Shown here in pieces: positions 20,487-33,339 of a stretch of DNA of 64,000 nucleotides (positions are counted from its first letter, which is position 1; each line of letters opens with the position of its first letter). Both the position numbers and the translations under genes were made by a program. Location of the stretch: contig CM035407.1 of NCBI GenBank assembly GCA_020310875.1, positions 72,793,721 to 72,857,720 on the forward strand. The letters are read 5' to 3'. The notes below the pieces were generated by a model. The model was not told the origin of the DNA, made no database searches, and was given only the letters and a program-made list of their open reading frames with translations. The DNA comes from Ceratopteris richardii. Taxonomy: Eukaryota; Streptophyta; Polypodiopsida; Polypodiales; Pteridaceae.

Positions 20487-23400
20487 ATGGGAGATTCTCT
20501 ACAGATAGAGAAATTGGATAGGGAAAACTATCCTGCATGGTCAATGAGGATGGAAGCTCATCTTATGAGCAAAGATTTGATAGCTTACATCACAGGAGAA
20601 GAAGAGAAGCCACAGTTCAGAGATCCTAGTGTTCCAACTAGGGAAGAGTTAGCAGATTTGAAAAATTGGATGAAGAAAGATGCTCAAGCTAGGAGCATTA
20701 TATATATGGCAGTCAATGATTACTTGTTACCTCATATTTGAGGTCTTGAAAGTGCAACTGATATTTGGAATGCTTTGGAGGAGCATTTCCAGAATACTAC
20801 TAAGTCAAGGAAGGCATCCTTATGGGCAGAATTTACAACCTTCAAGAAGAAGGCCTCTCAATCCATTTCAGACTATGTAACAAGGATGAAAGACATTGCA
20901 GATGCATTAGGAGCTGTTGGTGAAGACATTGAGGAGGATAAATTGGTAAGGCAAATACTTACAGGTTTAAGAGGTGATGACAAATGGAAGCCATTCATTT
21001 TGTCTACAGAGTTATCACTTGATCATTTCACTCCTGATTTAAATCAGTTGCTAGGTCATATGTTAACATTTGAGCAGGATGTTAAAGGAGATGGTGACAA
21101 GAGTGCAGGTCATGCAATGTACTCAAAGGACAAGAAGAAGAATAGCAAAGGAAAGCAACAAGCAAATGAAGATGAAGGAACAACTAGTCAAGCCAACTTC
21201 CTAAGAGGAAGAGGAGGTGGTAAAGGTAGAGGAAGAGGCAGGAACAACAAAGATGGAGGCAAAGCTTGTTGGATTTGTGGTAAGACAAATCACTTAGCTA
21301 ATGATTGTTGGCACAATACTCAGAGTAATAATGGATATAGTCAAAACTATAATGCAAGAGGAAGAGGTGGCAGAAATCAAAGAGGTAATTTCAGAGGCAG
21401 AGGTAGTAGGGGTTACTTTGGAAGAAATGCAGGTAGAGGATTCCAAAGTCAACAATAAAACAACACCTACTATAATTATGCTTCAGATCAAAAGGAAGAT
21501 TCAACATTGATAATGAATGCAACTTGTGAAAGGCAGAGTGAAGATCAAAGAGTCTTCTACATTGACTCAGGGTGTAGCAATCACCTGAGTGGTAATATAG
21601 CCTTGATGACTGATTTGGAAAATAAGGTATCTAATCATGTTGTTCAAACAGGTGACAACACAAAGCACAATGTGAAGTCAATTGGATCAGTGAAGGCCAA
21701 GGATGGAAGCACCTTATTGAGTAAGGTTTTGTATGTCCCTACGATTCCTAAGAATTTGATAAGTGTAGGACAAATTGTTGAAAAGGGATATGAAGTAAGG
21801 TTCACTAATGATGGAGTATATGTGGAAGACCCTAGTCAAGGGTATAAACAAATTGTTTCAGGGAAGAAAGAAGGAAGATTATTTACATTGAAGATTCAAG
21901 GTAATATTGGTCATGTTATGTTCACATATGGAGGACATAAGATCTCTGAGTTAGATCTTTGGCACAAGAGGCTTGGACATTTCAATGAAAGAGGTATTAA
22001 AGACATGATTAACAATGGTTCAGTGCTTGGTTTGCCTAATGTTGCAGGTCAACACATGACATACAGATGTGAGGCATGTCAATTAGGTAAGGCTCATAAG
22101 CATTCTTATTCCAAGCATGGTTTTATGTACTCAGAGAAGCTTGAGTTGGTACACACAGATGTGTGGGGATCATCAAAGGATTTCAGTATAAATGGGTCAA
22201 GGTATTATGTGATTTATGTTGATGATGCTACTAGATGGATCACTATTTATGTGATCAAAGATAAGTCAGAAGTGTTTAATACATTTAAACACTATCATGC
22301 ATATGCAGAAAGAATTACAGGACATAAGTTGAAGAGACTAAGGTCAGATGGAGGGGGAGAGTATTTCTCTAATGAGTTCAGTGATTACTTGTGGAATGCA
22401 GGTATAAAAAGGGAAGTTACTTGCAGGTACTCTCCTCAACAAAATGGTGTAGCAGAAAGGAGAAATAGAACACTTGTTGAGTTTGCAAGATCCATGATGA
22501 AAGAGAAAAATTGCCCTAATTATTTGTGGGCTGAGGCTGTAAATACAGCTACTTATTTGGTCAATAGGTTACCATGTAAAGCCTTGCAGGGTATGACACC
22601 ATATGAGGCTTGGTGGGGTAAGAGACCTACCTTGGATCACTGCAGAGTTTTTGGATGTGTGGCATATGCATATGTGCCATCACAATTAAGGCACAAGCTG
22701 GAACCTAAAGCTGAAAAGTATGTTTTCATTGGTTATGATGATAAGCAGATGGGTTATAGATTGTGGAGTCCATCTACAAAACAATTCATGGTTTCTAAAG
22801 ATGTTACATTTGATGAGCAAAGTACTTGGTATGCAGGTACAATTAATATCAATACAGATGATGAAGAGATTGTGAGCCAAAGGAAAGGTAAATCAAAGGT
22901 TCAGATATTTGATGAACAAGAGAATAATGAAGTGCGGGTTGAAGTGGAAGAAACACCAAGGTTTGATCCTGAGTGTGAAGAACCAGAGACTTCAAGAAGT
23001 GGAGAACTTAGGAGGTCTACAAGGAACAAATGGCAACCTACAAGGTATAGCTATGATACTTCATTTCTGGCTACCAAAGATTATGCTTACATGATTAAAA
23101 CAGATGAAGACCCTTCTACATATGAAGAGGCAAAAGGTAAGGAAAAATGGGAGAAAGCTATGCAGGAAGAATATGATGCATTGTTGGAGAATCAAACATG
23201 GGATTTGGTTCCTAAACCAAATAGTCAGAAAATTATTGGATGCAAGTGGGTTTACAAGACCAAGAGGTTTACAGATGGAAGTGTGTCTAGGTACAAAGCT
23301 AGACTTGTTGTTAAAGGGTTTGCTCAGACATATGGTGTTGATTATGATGAGACTTATAGTCCTGTGGCAAAGATGACAACTATCAGGACACTTATAGCTA

Positions 23401-24653
23401 TTGCTGCATGTAAAGGTTGGAAATTATGTCAACTTGATGTGAAAAATGCTTTTTTGAATGGTTATATTTCAGATGATGTGTTCATGGAGCAACCTCAAGG
23501 GTTCAGAGATAAAAGGTATCCAGATCATGTGTGCAAGCTCAAGAGAGCTTTGTATGGCTTGAAGCAGGCCCCAAGGGCATGGAATTATAGACTTGTAAAG
23601 TTCTTGAAAGAACTTGGATTTCAGGTGTCTAAAGCAGATAGTAGCTTGCTTGTCAAAGCAAGTGATAATGGTTTCATATACATGTGCATATATGTTGATG
23701 ATATAATCCTTACAAGTATAGATGAAGAAGGAATACAAAGACTCAAGAAGCAAATGGAAAAGGAGTTCAAAATAAGTGACTTGGGAGACTTGTCATATTT
23801 CTTGGGCATGGAGATTATATATACTCAACATGGAGTATTTGTGACCCAAGAAAGGTCTTTGAAGAACTTGTTAATCAAGTTTAAAATAGATGATTGCAGG
23901 GTAGCACCTACACCAATAGAGGTGAATCACAAATTGAGTAAGTTTGGAGGTGAAGAATTCAAGGACATGAGACAATATCAGAGTTTGGTTGGTAGTCTTA
24001 TCTATGCTACTTTAACTAGACCTGATTTATCATATGCAGTTGGAGTTTTGTCTCAATTTATGCATTGTCCTAGGAAAGAGCATTGGATTGCAGGACAAAG
24101 AGTGTTGAGGTACATTAAGGGTACACTCAAAGAAGGTTTGTATTATGGTTTTACATCAGATACAAACATCAAAATTTATAGTGATGCAGATTGGGCAGGT
24201 AATCCAGATGATAGAAGATCAACCTATGGATACATGTGTTATGTGGGAGATAAACTTATCTCATGGTGTTCCAAGAAGCAACATACAGTTGCTTTGTCTT
24301 CTACAGAAGCTGAGTATAAAGGCATGGTTGAAGCTGCAAAGGAAGTGATTTGGCTCAAGACCTTGATGAAGAGTTTTGACATTGTGCATGGGATACCAAT
24401 TATATATGGAGATAACATGAGTTCATTGTATTTAGCTGCTAATCCTGTTTTTCATGCCAGGACCAAACACATTGAGATACAGTATCACTTTCTAAGAGAG
24501 AAGGTGATGGATAAGGAGATTGAAGTCATACATACTTCATCTAAGGATCAGATAGCTGATATGCTTACAAAGAGCTTGGATGGACCAAAGCTACAGAAGT
24601 TTAAAGACATGGCAGGCATAAAGAAGATAAGAGAAACCTCAATTGATGATTGA
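20487..24653 (+). pseudogene. Copia-B gag-pol polyprotein, two in-frame stops
   Basis: A single frame of 1389 codons from ATG 20487 to TGA 24651-24653, broken only by TGA at 20739-20741 (where an Arg CGA is likely) and TAA at 21456-21458 (Copia-A has TAT-AAT here). Gag starts MGDSLQIEKLDRENYPAW. The knuckle CWICGKTNHLANDC is at ~21270-21310 and is followed by a Gly/Arg-rich tail. Protease FYIDSGCSNH is at ~21556. Integrase has CEACQLGKAHK, VHTDVWGS, RSDGGGEY and QNGVAERRNR. RT has QLDVKNAFLNG, YGLKQAPRAW and YVDDIILTS (~23691). RNase H has YSDADWAGN, ALSSTEAEY and FHARTKHIEIQYH. All catalytic motifs are present. Only two point changes separate it from a continuous frame. Confidence 0.93.
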
Positions 24654-24661
24654 GGGGGAGC

Positions 24662-25705
24662 TGTTGGTGCAGACCAATCACCAATTGAATGTTTGGAAGA
24701 TTAAAGATGAAGGAAGATTCAATTCTTGAAGCTTGGAAGAAGGATACATTCAGAGGATATGAGGAATGTACACATATGTACATTAGTATAGTTATAGTTC
24801 ACTTAGATCTTTGATTAGTTATAGACTTGTACAAATTTCTCTATAAATACCTTGAAAATGTCGAGGCGTGATATGAGAGCATATGAATGAATAGATGAGT
24901 GAGTATAGAAGCCAAGAAAGTAGAAGTTAGATGTTATGAGACATGTGTAAAGTTAGTTGAGTTTTCCTCTCATCACTCAACTGTAATTTTCTGAGTAATC
25001 GAAGAAATATTGCGCCCGATATTTTTGTGTCTGCTCCGTCTGTGTTAGATCATTTGTGAAATCCTTTTGAGGATATCTAAGTTCATAGTTAATGAGTCTA
25101 TGACTTAAGTTTCAGAGTCTAATTGTAAACAGGTTAGGAGAATTGTGTGTAGGAACATTCATATGTGATGAATGTTCACAGTTCTCTGAAACGGGCACAA
25201 ATTTTGATTTTGATCTTTTGGTCAGTTCTCACTCCACAGTTTAAAGTTTTGTGCAAGGAAGCACTTAATCTTTAAGTTGGAAGGTAAGCTACTTGTGGCT
25301 AGAAGCATTTTCTTAAACGGGTTTTATACTGAGAGAATTGAAGTTAAGAAGTTAGGGGTGTCAAAATCGACTTCTCAGAAGTGCAGATTTAGACATAGGT
25401 AACTTGTGAAGTTGATTTCTCAAGTTATACTAAACCTTTTGAAGAAATTTAACTTGGAGGAGGTGCGCAACTTCTAGGCGACATTCCATACAAAATTTCA
25501 TAGAAAACTTTACATGTTTGATAAGTCAATGAGAAGAAATTGTGTAGCAGACTTTCTGTGTTTTATCTTCTTCATAGAATTTTTCAACTTTTGATAATTT
25601 GGAGATTGAACCTCTAATTTAGTGAAGGTTTTGACTTACTCTTGATATAGAGGTGTTCTAAATTCAAGAGTAGGTTGTTCTTTTGGAGATTAACACTCTC
25701 CATCA
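24662..25705 (+). repeat. Copia-B 3' LTR
   Basis: 1044 bp, TGTTGGTGCA to CTCCATCA, preceded by the purine tract GAGGGGGAGC. It differs from 19221-20264 at about ten visible positions, for example in the stretch just before TCTGCTCCGTCTG. Confidence 0.93.
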
Positions 25706-26200
25706 TTCAAGGTACCTCAAACTTCCTAGGGCCATGGTTAATCGTCACTCCAGATTATTGCGATGGTTAGCGGCCCCAATTTATCATGATGGTCACCCTG
25801 GACACCCGATGATGGACATGATGAGCAAGGCTAGTTGTCAGCCTTGTTAAACTAGCCTCACCTACCCCAGTTAATCGCGACAGCCAGCAACTCAATTTAT
25901 TGCGATGGTGAAGAATATGACACGCGATGGACAAAAGCCCGATGGATAGAAGGTCACGTGATCGACAGATGCTCACATGATGGACAAAAGGTCACCATTC
26001 ATTTGTATTCTTGCAACCATTTGCATCGTTTTTGTTTATTTGCACTTGTTTGAATGCATTTGTTGCATCTGTTTGCATTTGCTGCATTACGTGTGAAATG
26101 TACATTGAAACGGATACATTCATGTCATGGAAGCATGAATAGAAATGTATATACATGTTGCCATGTATGTGAAACATAAGTGATATATTTGTGCATACAC
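25706..26200. other. No gene seen; GATGG-rich flank
   Basis: The right flank of Copia-B. 25750-26000 repeats short phrases such as GATGGACA and TTATCGCGATGG-like motifs, and an AT-rich stretch follows. No coding frame of note. Confidence 0.5.
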
Positions 26201-27160
26201 CATTAGGGGAAAAAGTGAACCCTGCATGGGCCTTGTAAGGATTTCTAATTTTCAGGGATTAAAAAGCTAAATCCAAGAGATTAAGAGGTCATACGAAACC
26301 ACTAGTGGTTTTGCCAAATAAAATATTGTCTATATATTTTTCTATTCCAATCCTCATTCGTGAGAATTAATGGCCCTTGGATGTTCCAAATCAATGGATA
26401 AGATTCAAATGGATGAGACACTAGAGAGAGAGTGTGTCTGACAACTCCTGCGACTTGGATAATCCCACGCATTCTCTGCAGATTTCGTGTCCCTTGGATG
26501 AGGTTAAATCGAACGGCAGTCCGGAAATGGGGCTGATCTAAAATTTTCGGCCAATTTTGGACCCTTGGATGCATTCGAATCTGATGGCGCAGCGCATTTC
26601 GGGCTGAGCACGAATTTGGAGCCACCTTGGACTGTTTGATGGCCTCTACATCCAATGGAGCAGGTAGAAAGGCGCTTTTCGATTCTTGGGATCACCCTCA
26701 ACCATTGGATCCTCAATAGATCCAAAGGAGAGGATTTTAGGCGCCCAAGATCAAGCTACTTTTGAATACAGCCTTTAGATCAAGTCTCCAATCCAAGGGT
26801 GGAGGTTGATTAGCGCCTTTTTCATCCATCGCCTCATCTTGGCCATTGAAGACAACTTAAATCTAACAGTCATAGTGCAAGGGCGCCTTGACTTTTGCAA
26901 TTTAATGTGAGCCTTCAGATCTTTAAGAGAATCCAACGGCTGTAATTGATTTTCGAACTTTCCAAAACCATTCACAGAATAAAACCTACGAATTTTAGGT
27001 GGTTTTGGCATCTTTGACCACAGAAAACCAAGGGAACCCTATGCCTAGCCTATGTCATTAAGGGACTAGACTGTGTCCACCACCCTCCTCTCATTGGTCC
27101 ATCACTAATCACTCCTTAAGCTAAAAGGCCCATTCAGGGTTCATTTTTTCCCCTAATGCT
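26201..27160. mobile_element. Terminal-inverted-repeat segment, ~960 bp, non-coding
   Basis: 26201-26236 (CATTAGGGGAAAAAGTGAAC, CCTGCATGGGCCTT) is mirrored by 27124-27158 as an imperfect reverse complement with about three mismatches over 35 bp. No transposase frame lies between, so this may be a non-autonomous DNA transposon. The interior repeats a loose phrase (CCTTGGAT, then ~20 bp, then AATCCAACGG or AATGG) about every 65-75 bp on alternating strands. I found no convincing target-site duplication, so a chance or foldback origin cannot be excluded. Confidence 0.5.
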
Positions 27161-27163
27161 ATA

Positions 27164-28322
27164 ACATATGAGGGGTATACCGATGCTAGCCATAGCCACG
27201 GTCACACCCCGACATCCGTGTGACCATTGGAAATGTCTGGAAAGACCATGTCAATCATACTGACAGTCACTTGACCGTCAATATAACTGTTGAAAGCTTC
27301 TTACCGGTATAGGCATCGGAAAATAATGTCGTTGATATAAGAACTAGTATAGTCATGGGTATAGGCATCGATATAAGCTTTGGTATAAGCACCGGTAGAT
27401 TCCTAGAAATATCGATAGAAATACCGATGCTCATACTGACACTTATAATGACAGCGTGTTTTAATAACCCAAGAGTAAAAAGTTGGCACTCGATTCTATT
27501 TTGATCTATGTATTATTAGTGTTGAGTTTGTGGGCGCACGTACATTGTGCTCATCCATCAGTATTGTGATCCTATTTTGCACACACACACAAGTCTCTCT
27601 CTCTCTGCCTCTAACATACATCTCTCTCTCTCTCTGTAGATCTCGCATCTTGGTAATTGATGCATGTACTCTTTTAGCCTTTCTCTTTCTCTATGTTTTC
27701 TCTATTCTAATTTCTCTTTTCTTTTGTTTTGCACGTACTACAACATATGAGGGGCATACTGAGGCTAGCCATATTGATGATCACTCCTTGGCATTCGTAT
27801 GATGGTTGAAAACGCCTAGAAAGACCATGTTAGTCATACCGACGGTCACTTGACCGTCTCTATAACTGTTACAAAGTTTTGGCCACTATACGCATCAAAA
27901 AAGATCAACACCAATACAAGGTCCAGTAAACGCATTAGTATAGGCATCAATATATGCGTTGGTATAAGCATCGGTAAATTCATGGAAATATTGATGCTCA
28001 TACCATCACCTATATTGACACCTATACTGATGCATATATTGATAGCGTGTTTTACATAACCAGGCCTAAGAATGAAAAGTCTACCTTTGCTACCATTTTG
28101 AACTGTGTACTGCTAGTATCGAGTTTGCATGTGCATGTACATTGTGCACGTCCACCTGCATTGTGATCATCTTGTGCACACATGCACACACACACAGATC
28201 TTTCTCTCTACACACACATCTCTCTTTCTCTCTAGATCTCGCATCTTGGTAAGTGATGTGGGTACTCTTTTACCCTTTCTCTTTTTATATGTTTTCTCTT
28301 TTCTAATTTTTCTTTTCTTTGG
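27164..28322 (+). repeat. Tandem duplication, two ~579-bp units
   Basis: Unit 1 (27164-27742) and unit 2 (27743-~28322) both begin ACATATGAGGGG and share, in order, GCTAGCCAT, AGAAAGACCATGT, GGTCACTTGACCGTC, a stretch of TATAGGCATCG-type words, a (CA)/(CT) microsatellite, and TCTCGCATCTTGGTAA. They are clearly diverged. Inside each unit the word ATCGGTATAGGC and variants recur many times, so it was built from a smaller repeat. No coding content is evident. Confidence 0.75.
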
Positions 28323-28440
28323 TTTTTCTGGAGCTATTTGGTGTCAGTTCTTTGGAATTCGACGAGAGAGATCATTGATTGAGCTTTGATGACAACAATC
28401 TGAAGAATTACATGGATGTAAGTGATTGTCTTTTTCTCTG

Positions 28441-28870
28441 TTACAAATAGAGATATAAAGATAGATAGATAGAGATAGAGAGAGAGAGACAGATAGAGAG
28501 AGAGAGAGAGGGAGAGATAAAGAGAGATCTAGAGAGATATGAGAGAGAGATGAAAGAGAGATGAAAGAGAGATAAAGAGAGAGAGAGAGAGATGAGAGAG
28601 AGATCTAGAGAGAGAAGAGAGAGAGATGAAAGAGAGAGAGAGAGATGAAAGGGAGAGAGAGAGAGAATGAGAGAGAGGAAGAGAGAAAGAAAAAATACAT
28701 ATACACACACATAGATGTGAGTGATTGTTTTGTTTTTTATTAGAAATAGGGATACAAAGAGAGAAAGTGAGAGAGAGAGAGAGACAAAAGGGAGAGAGAG
28801 AGAGAGATAGAGAGAGAGGGGGATGAAATAGAGAGAAAAATAGAGAGAGATAAAGAGAGAGAGATAGAGA
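28441..28870 (+). repeat. (GA)n polypurine microsatellite
   Basis: About 430 bp of imperfect GAGAGA/GATAGA/GATGAAAGA, nearly all purine on the plus strand, broken once by ACATACACACAC around 28700. The long open frames on both strands here are a by-product of the repeat and are not genes. Confidence 0.9.
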
Positions 28871-29860
<990 letters not shown>

Positions 29861-29864
29861 TATA

Positions 29865-30788
29865 CATGTTTTAGGGTTAGGGTTTTAGGATTAGGGTTTT
29901 AGGATTTTACATACAAACACACATACATACACACATATACATGTTTTTGGGTTAGGATTTTAGGATTAGGGTTTTGGGCTTCTACATACATACACATATG
30001 TATACAGACATATAGACATATACACACATAATACATATACGCATACACATACACATATATATACACATGCATACACACCTATACATGTTTTAGGTCGAGG
30101 TCTTTAGGAAAAGGGTTTAGGGTTTTACACATGCATACACATATACACACATAATACATATACACATAGACATGTATATACACATGCATACACAATTATA
30201 TATGTTTTAGGTCTAGGTCTTTAGGATTAGGTTTTAGGGTTTTTACACATGCATACACATATACACATATACAAACATAATACATATACACATATACATA
30301 TATATACACATGCATACACGCATATACATGTTTTAGAACTAGGTCTTTAGGATTAGGGTTTTAGGGTTCTACACATGAATACAAATATATACACATATAC
30401 ACACATAATATATATATACAATTATATACACAATGCACATACACACATATACATGTTTTAGTTCTAGGTCTTTAGGATTAGGCTTTTAGGGTTTTTACAC
30501 ATGCATACACATATACACATACACACATATATACACATGCATACACACATATACATGTTTTAGGTCTAGCTCCTTAGTATTAGGGTTTTAGGTTCTTTAC
30601 ACATGCATACACATATACACACATAATACATATACACATATACATATATCTACACATGCATACACACATATACATGTTTTAGGTCTAGGTCTTTAGGAAT
30701 AGGGTTTGAGGGTTTTTACACATGCATACACATATATACACATATACACACATAATACATATGCAAATACACATGTATATAGACATGT

Positions 30789-30839
<51 letters not shown>

Positions 30840-31304
30840 TTAGGTCTAGGTATTTAGGATTAGGGTTTTAGAGTTTTACACATGCATACATATATATACA
30901 CATATACACACATAATACATATACACATACACATATATATACACATGCATACACACATATACATGTTTTAGATCTAGGTCTTTAGGATTAGGGTTTTAGG
31001 GTTGTTACACTTGCATACACATAAATAAACATATACACACATAATACATATACACATACACATATATATACACATGCATACACACATATACATGTTTTAG
31101 GTCTAGATCTTTAGGATTAAAGTTTTAGGGTTTTAACACATGCATACACATATATACACATATACATATACATACACACACACACATATATATACACACA
31201 CACAAGCATACACACATATACATGTTTTAGGTCTAGGTCTTTAGGATTAGGGTTTTAGGGTTTTTACACATACATACATATATATACACATATACACACA
31301 TAAT

Positions 31305-31341
<37 letters not shown>

Positions 31342-31400
31342 TATACATGTTCTAGGTCTAAGTCTTTAGGACTAGGGTTTTAAGGTTTTTGAAATAAAAT
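29865..31400 (+). repeat. ~125-bp minisatellite with telomere-like motifs, ~13 units
   Basis: Each unit has CATGTTTTAGG-TCTAGG, TCTTTAGGATTAGGGTTTTAGGG, then ACACATGCATACACATATA and an AC/AT-rich filler. CATGTTTTAG-type anchors occur near 29865, 29940, 30084, 30201, 30327, 30452, 30554, 30673, 30834, 30962, 31091, 31221 and 31346, mostly 117-130 bp apart. The TTAGGGTTTTAGG core is a degenerate form of the plant telomere word TTTAGGG. One unit carries a (TA)n expansion (30788-30836). Confidence 0.88.
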
Positions 31401-31663
31401 AAATAAATGTAACTAAATATCTAAAAAGTAAAGTTTTAGGTTTAATATTAATATTTATAATCAAATAAAAAGTAGGAAAAATTTTGAAACATATAATAAA
31501 ATGTATTATTTATAATTAAATATATAAGAAATTAGGATGTTTGAATTAAACTACATATATATAATTAAATATGTAAAAAATAGGTCTTTATGATTTTTAG
31601 GGTTTTTACATATATATATAGTTAAATATATATAAAAAATAGGATTTTAGGGTTTTTACATAC
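31401..31663. other. AT-rich tail of the minisatellite, no gene
   Basis: Very AT-rich with repeated AATTAAATATATAAAAAATAGG-like words and TTTTAGGGTTTTTACATA remnants, so it continues the minisatellite in decayed form. The gypsy coding sequence starts abruptly at about 31664. Confidence 0.7.
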
Positions 31664-33339
31664 AAACACCTACCACAGATCAAACGAGAACTATGGGGTA
31701 TGGTAATAGCTTTGAAAACAGACAAAGAATATGTCATTGCTGCAAATGTCAAAGTTGAAACTGATTGTTTGCCTCTCATTGGAATGATAGCGAATTGTTC
31801 ATCTCCTGATATAGCCATGCTTAGATGGATCTCATATATTAAGTTCATAAATCCTGAGTTAGTTTATATTTCAGGTAAGTCAAATTCAGTTGCTGATATG
31901 TTATCAAGAGCTAGATTCGATGACCTTGAAAGTGATCTAATAAAGAATGTGAACTTAATTGATTATGTTCCACATATATACGAGTATGAGCAATTTCATG
32001 AGTTTGAGTACGAAGATGAATGGAGAGACATAGGAAAGTATCTGAGTACACTACAACCATTACCTAGCTGGAGGACGAATAGATTCCGTAACATTAGGAA
32101 ACGAGCTTATAACTTTTTCCTATGTAATGGTTATCTTTGGAGGCATGCTAAGGGTAGGTTAAGAATCCACAACGAGTCCTAGGAAAACGAGGTCTTCAAT
32201 TGCAAGTAATGAAGGAAATGCATGAGACATTACGGGCAGGTCATAAAGATTTTTTTGGAACATATGAAAAAATTAGAAGTACCTATTATTGGCCTAGGAT
32301 GTATGTTGACATTAGTAGCTATGTTTCTACATGTTCTACTTGTCAACTTCATTCATCAGTCAAACATAGAGATCCGTTGCATCCTACTTATCCACCTTGT
32401 ATTCACTACAAGTGGGTAGTAGATCTTGTAACTATGCCTAAAGGTATTGACAAAATGTGTTACATTGTACTTGCAAGAGACGATTTAACTAATCATGTAG
32501 AGGGACGTGCACTACGATCTAAGACCACTAACAATGTTTGCAAATTCTTGCTTGAAGATGTCATAAGTCGCTTTGGGTACATAGAGAAAGTAGTTACTGA
32601 TCGTGGAGAGTTAAATGGGAGAGAAGCTAAAGAGTTCTTTGAGCGTCACGTTATTCGTTTGTGTCTCACTACTGCATATAATCCAGAGGCCAATGGTAAA
32701 ATAGAGAGAGGGCATCCACCTATTTTGAAAGCCATATCTAAAGCATGTAACGGTGACATCAAACAATGGCCTAGATTCTTACCTTTTGCACTTTGGGCAG
32801 ATAGAATGACATGCACATGTACTACTGGGTATATGCATGCTGAACTTATGTATTGTCAAAAACCATTGTTTCCAATTCAATCTCATATTTCCGCATGGTC
32901 AAATTTGCCTTGGTTTGAAAACATGTCTACTGATGACTTTTTGAGTTTGCGCATTAAACAGTTAGAACAAGGTAAAGTAAGACTTGATGATGCTGTTGAA
33001 AAATTAAGACAATCTAGAATGAAGAACAAGCATTATTTTGATAAAACTCATCGATTGTGTCCTAAGCCAATTGAAGTAGGAGATTGGGTGCTCATTTATG
33101 ATAGTACATTTGACTCTCAATATGATGCACACAAAAAGCTCACTCAACGGTGGTTTGGGCCATACATTGTATCAAAAGTCAACAACAATGGTACGTATGC
33201 TCTTTGTGAATTAGATGGTGTTGCACTAAAAACTTTGATTGCAGGTAAAAGGATAAAGCTATTCAAGAAACGTGATAATGACGAGTACATTTTGGATGAT
33301 GACATTGAAGAAGATGACAACAATGAAGCCGATTCTTAA
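31664..33339 (+). pseudogene. Gypsy-H RNase H end and integrase, 5' truncated
   Basis: 31664-32182 reads LPQIKRELWG, VETDCLPLIGM and YISGKSNSVADMLSR, the C-terminal part of a gypsy RNase H. A frameshift near 32165 leads into 32200-33339, an open 379-codon integrase: zinc-binding HETLRAGH...CSTCQ, core VVDLVTMP, VTDRGELNG and NPEANGKIERG (D, D, E in the expected order), then a C-terminal domain (VGDWVLIYD, RWFGPYIVSKV) and an acidic tail. RNase H before integrase is the gypsy order. Gag, protease and RT are missing because the left side is cut by the minisatellite. Such a long open integrase is well preserved for a fragment. Confidence 0.88.

Larger units (their letters stand above)
19221..25705 (+). 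mobile_element. Copia-B, full-length Ty1/copia retrotransposon
   Basis: 5' LTR 19221-20264, primer site 20266-20277, gag-pol 20487-24653, PPT 24653-24661, 3' LTR 24662-25705, so both LTRs are 1044 bp. The sequence before the 5' LTR is not genomic flank but another copy of the pol 3' end plus PPT (18280-19220), so no left duplication exists. The right flank begins TTCAA. About ten LTR differences (~1%) indicate a recent insertion by plant LTR standards. It is the sister of Copia-A: same LTR ends and very similar pol. Confidence 0.93.

Noticed and set aside
26201-27160. Assigning the TIR segment to a named DNA-transposon superfamily
   Set aside because: No target duplication or transposase; the TIR sequence alone is not diagnostic.
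29865-31400. A true chromosome end
   Set aside because: The TTTAGGG words are degenerate and separated by ~100 bp of other sequence; retroelement DNA continues on both sides.
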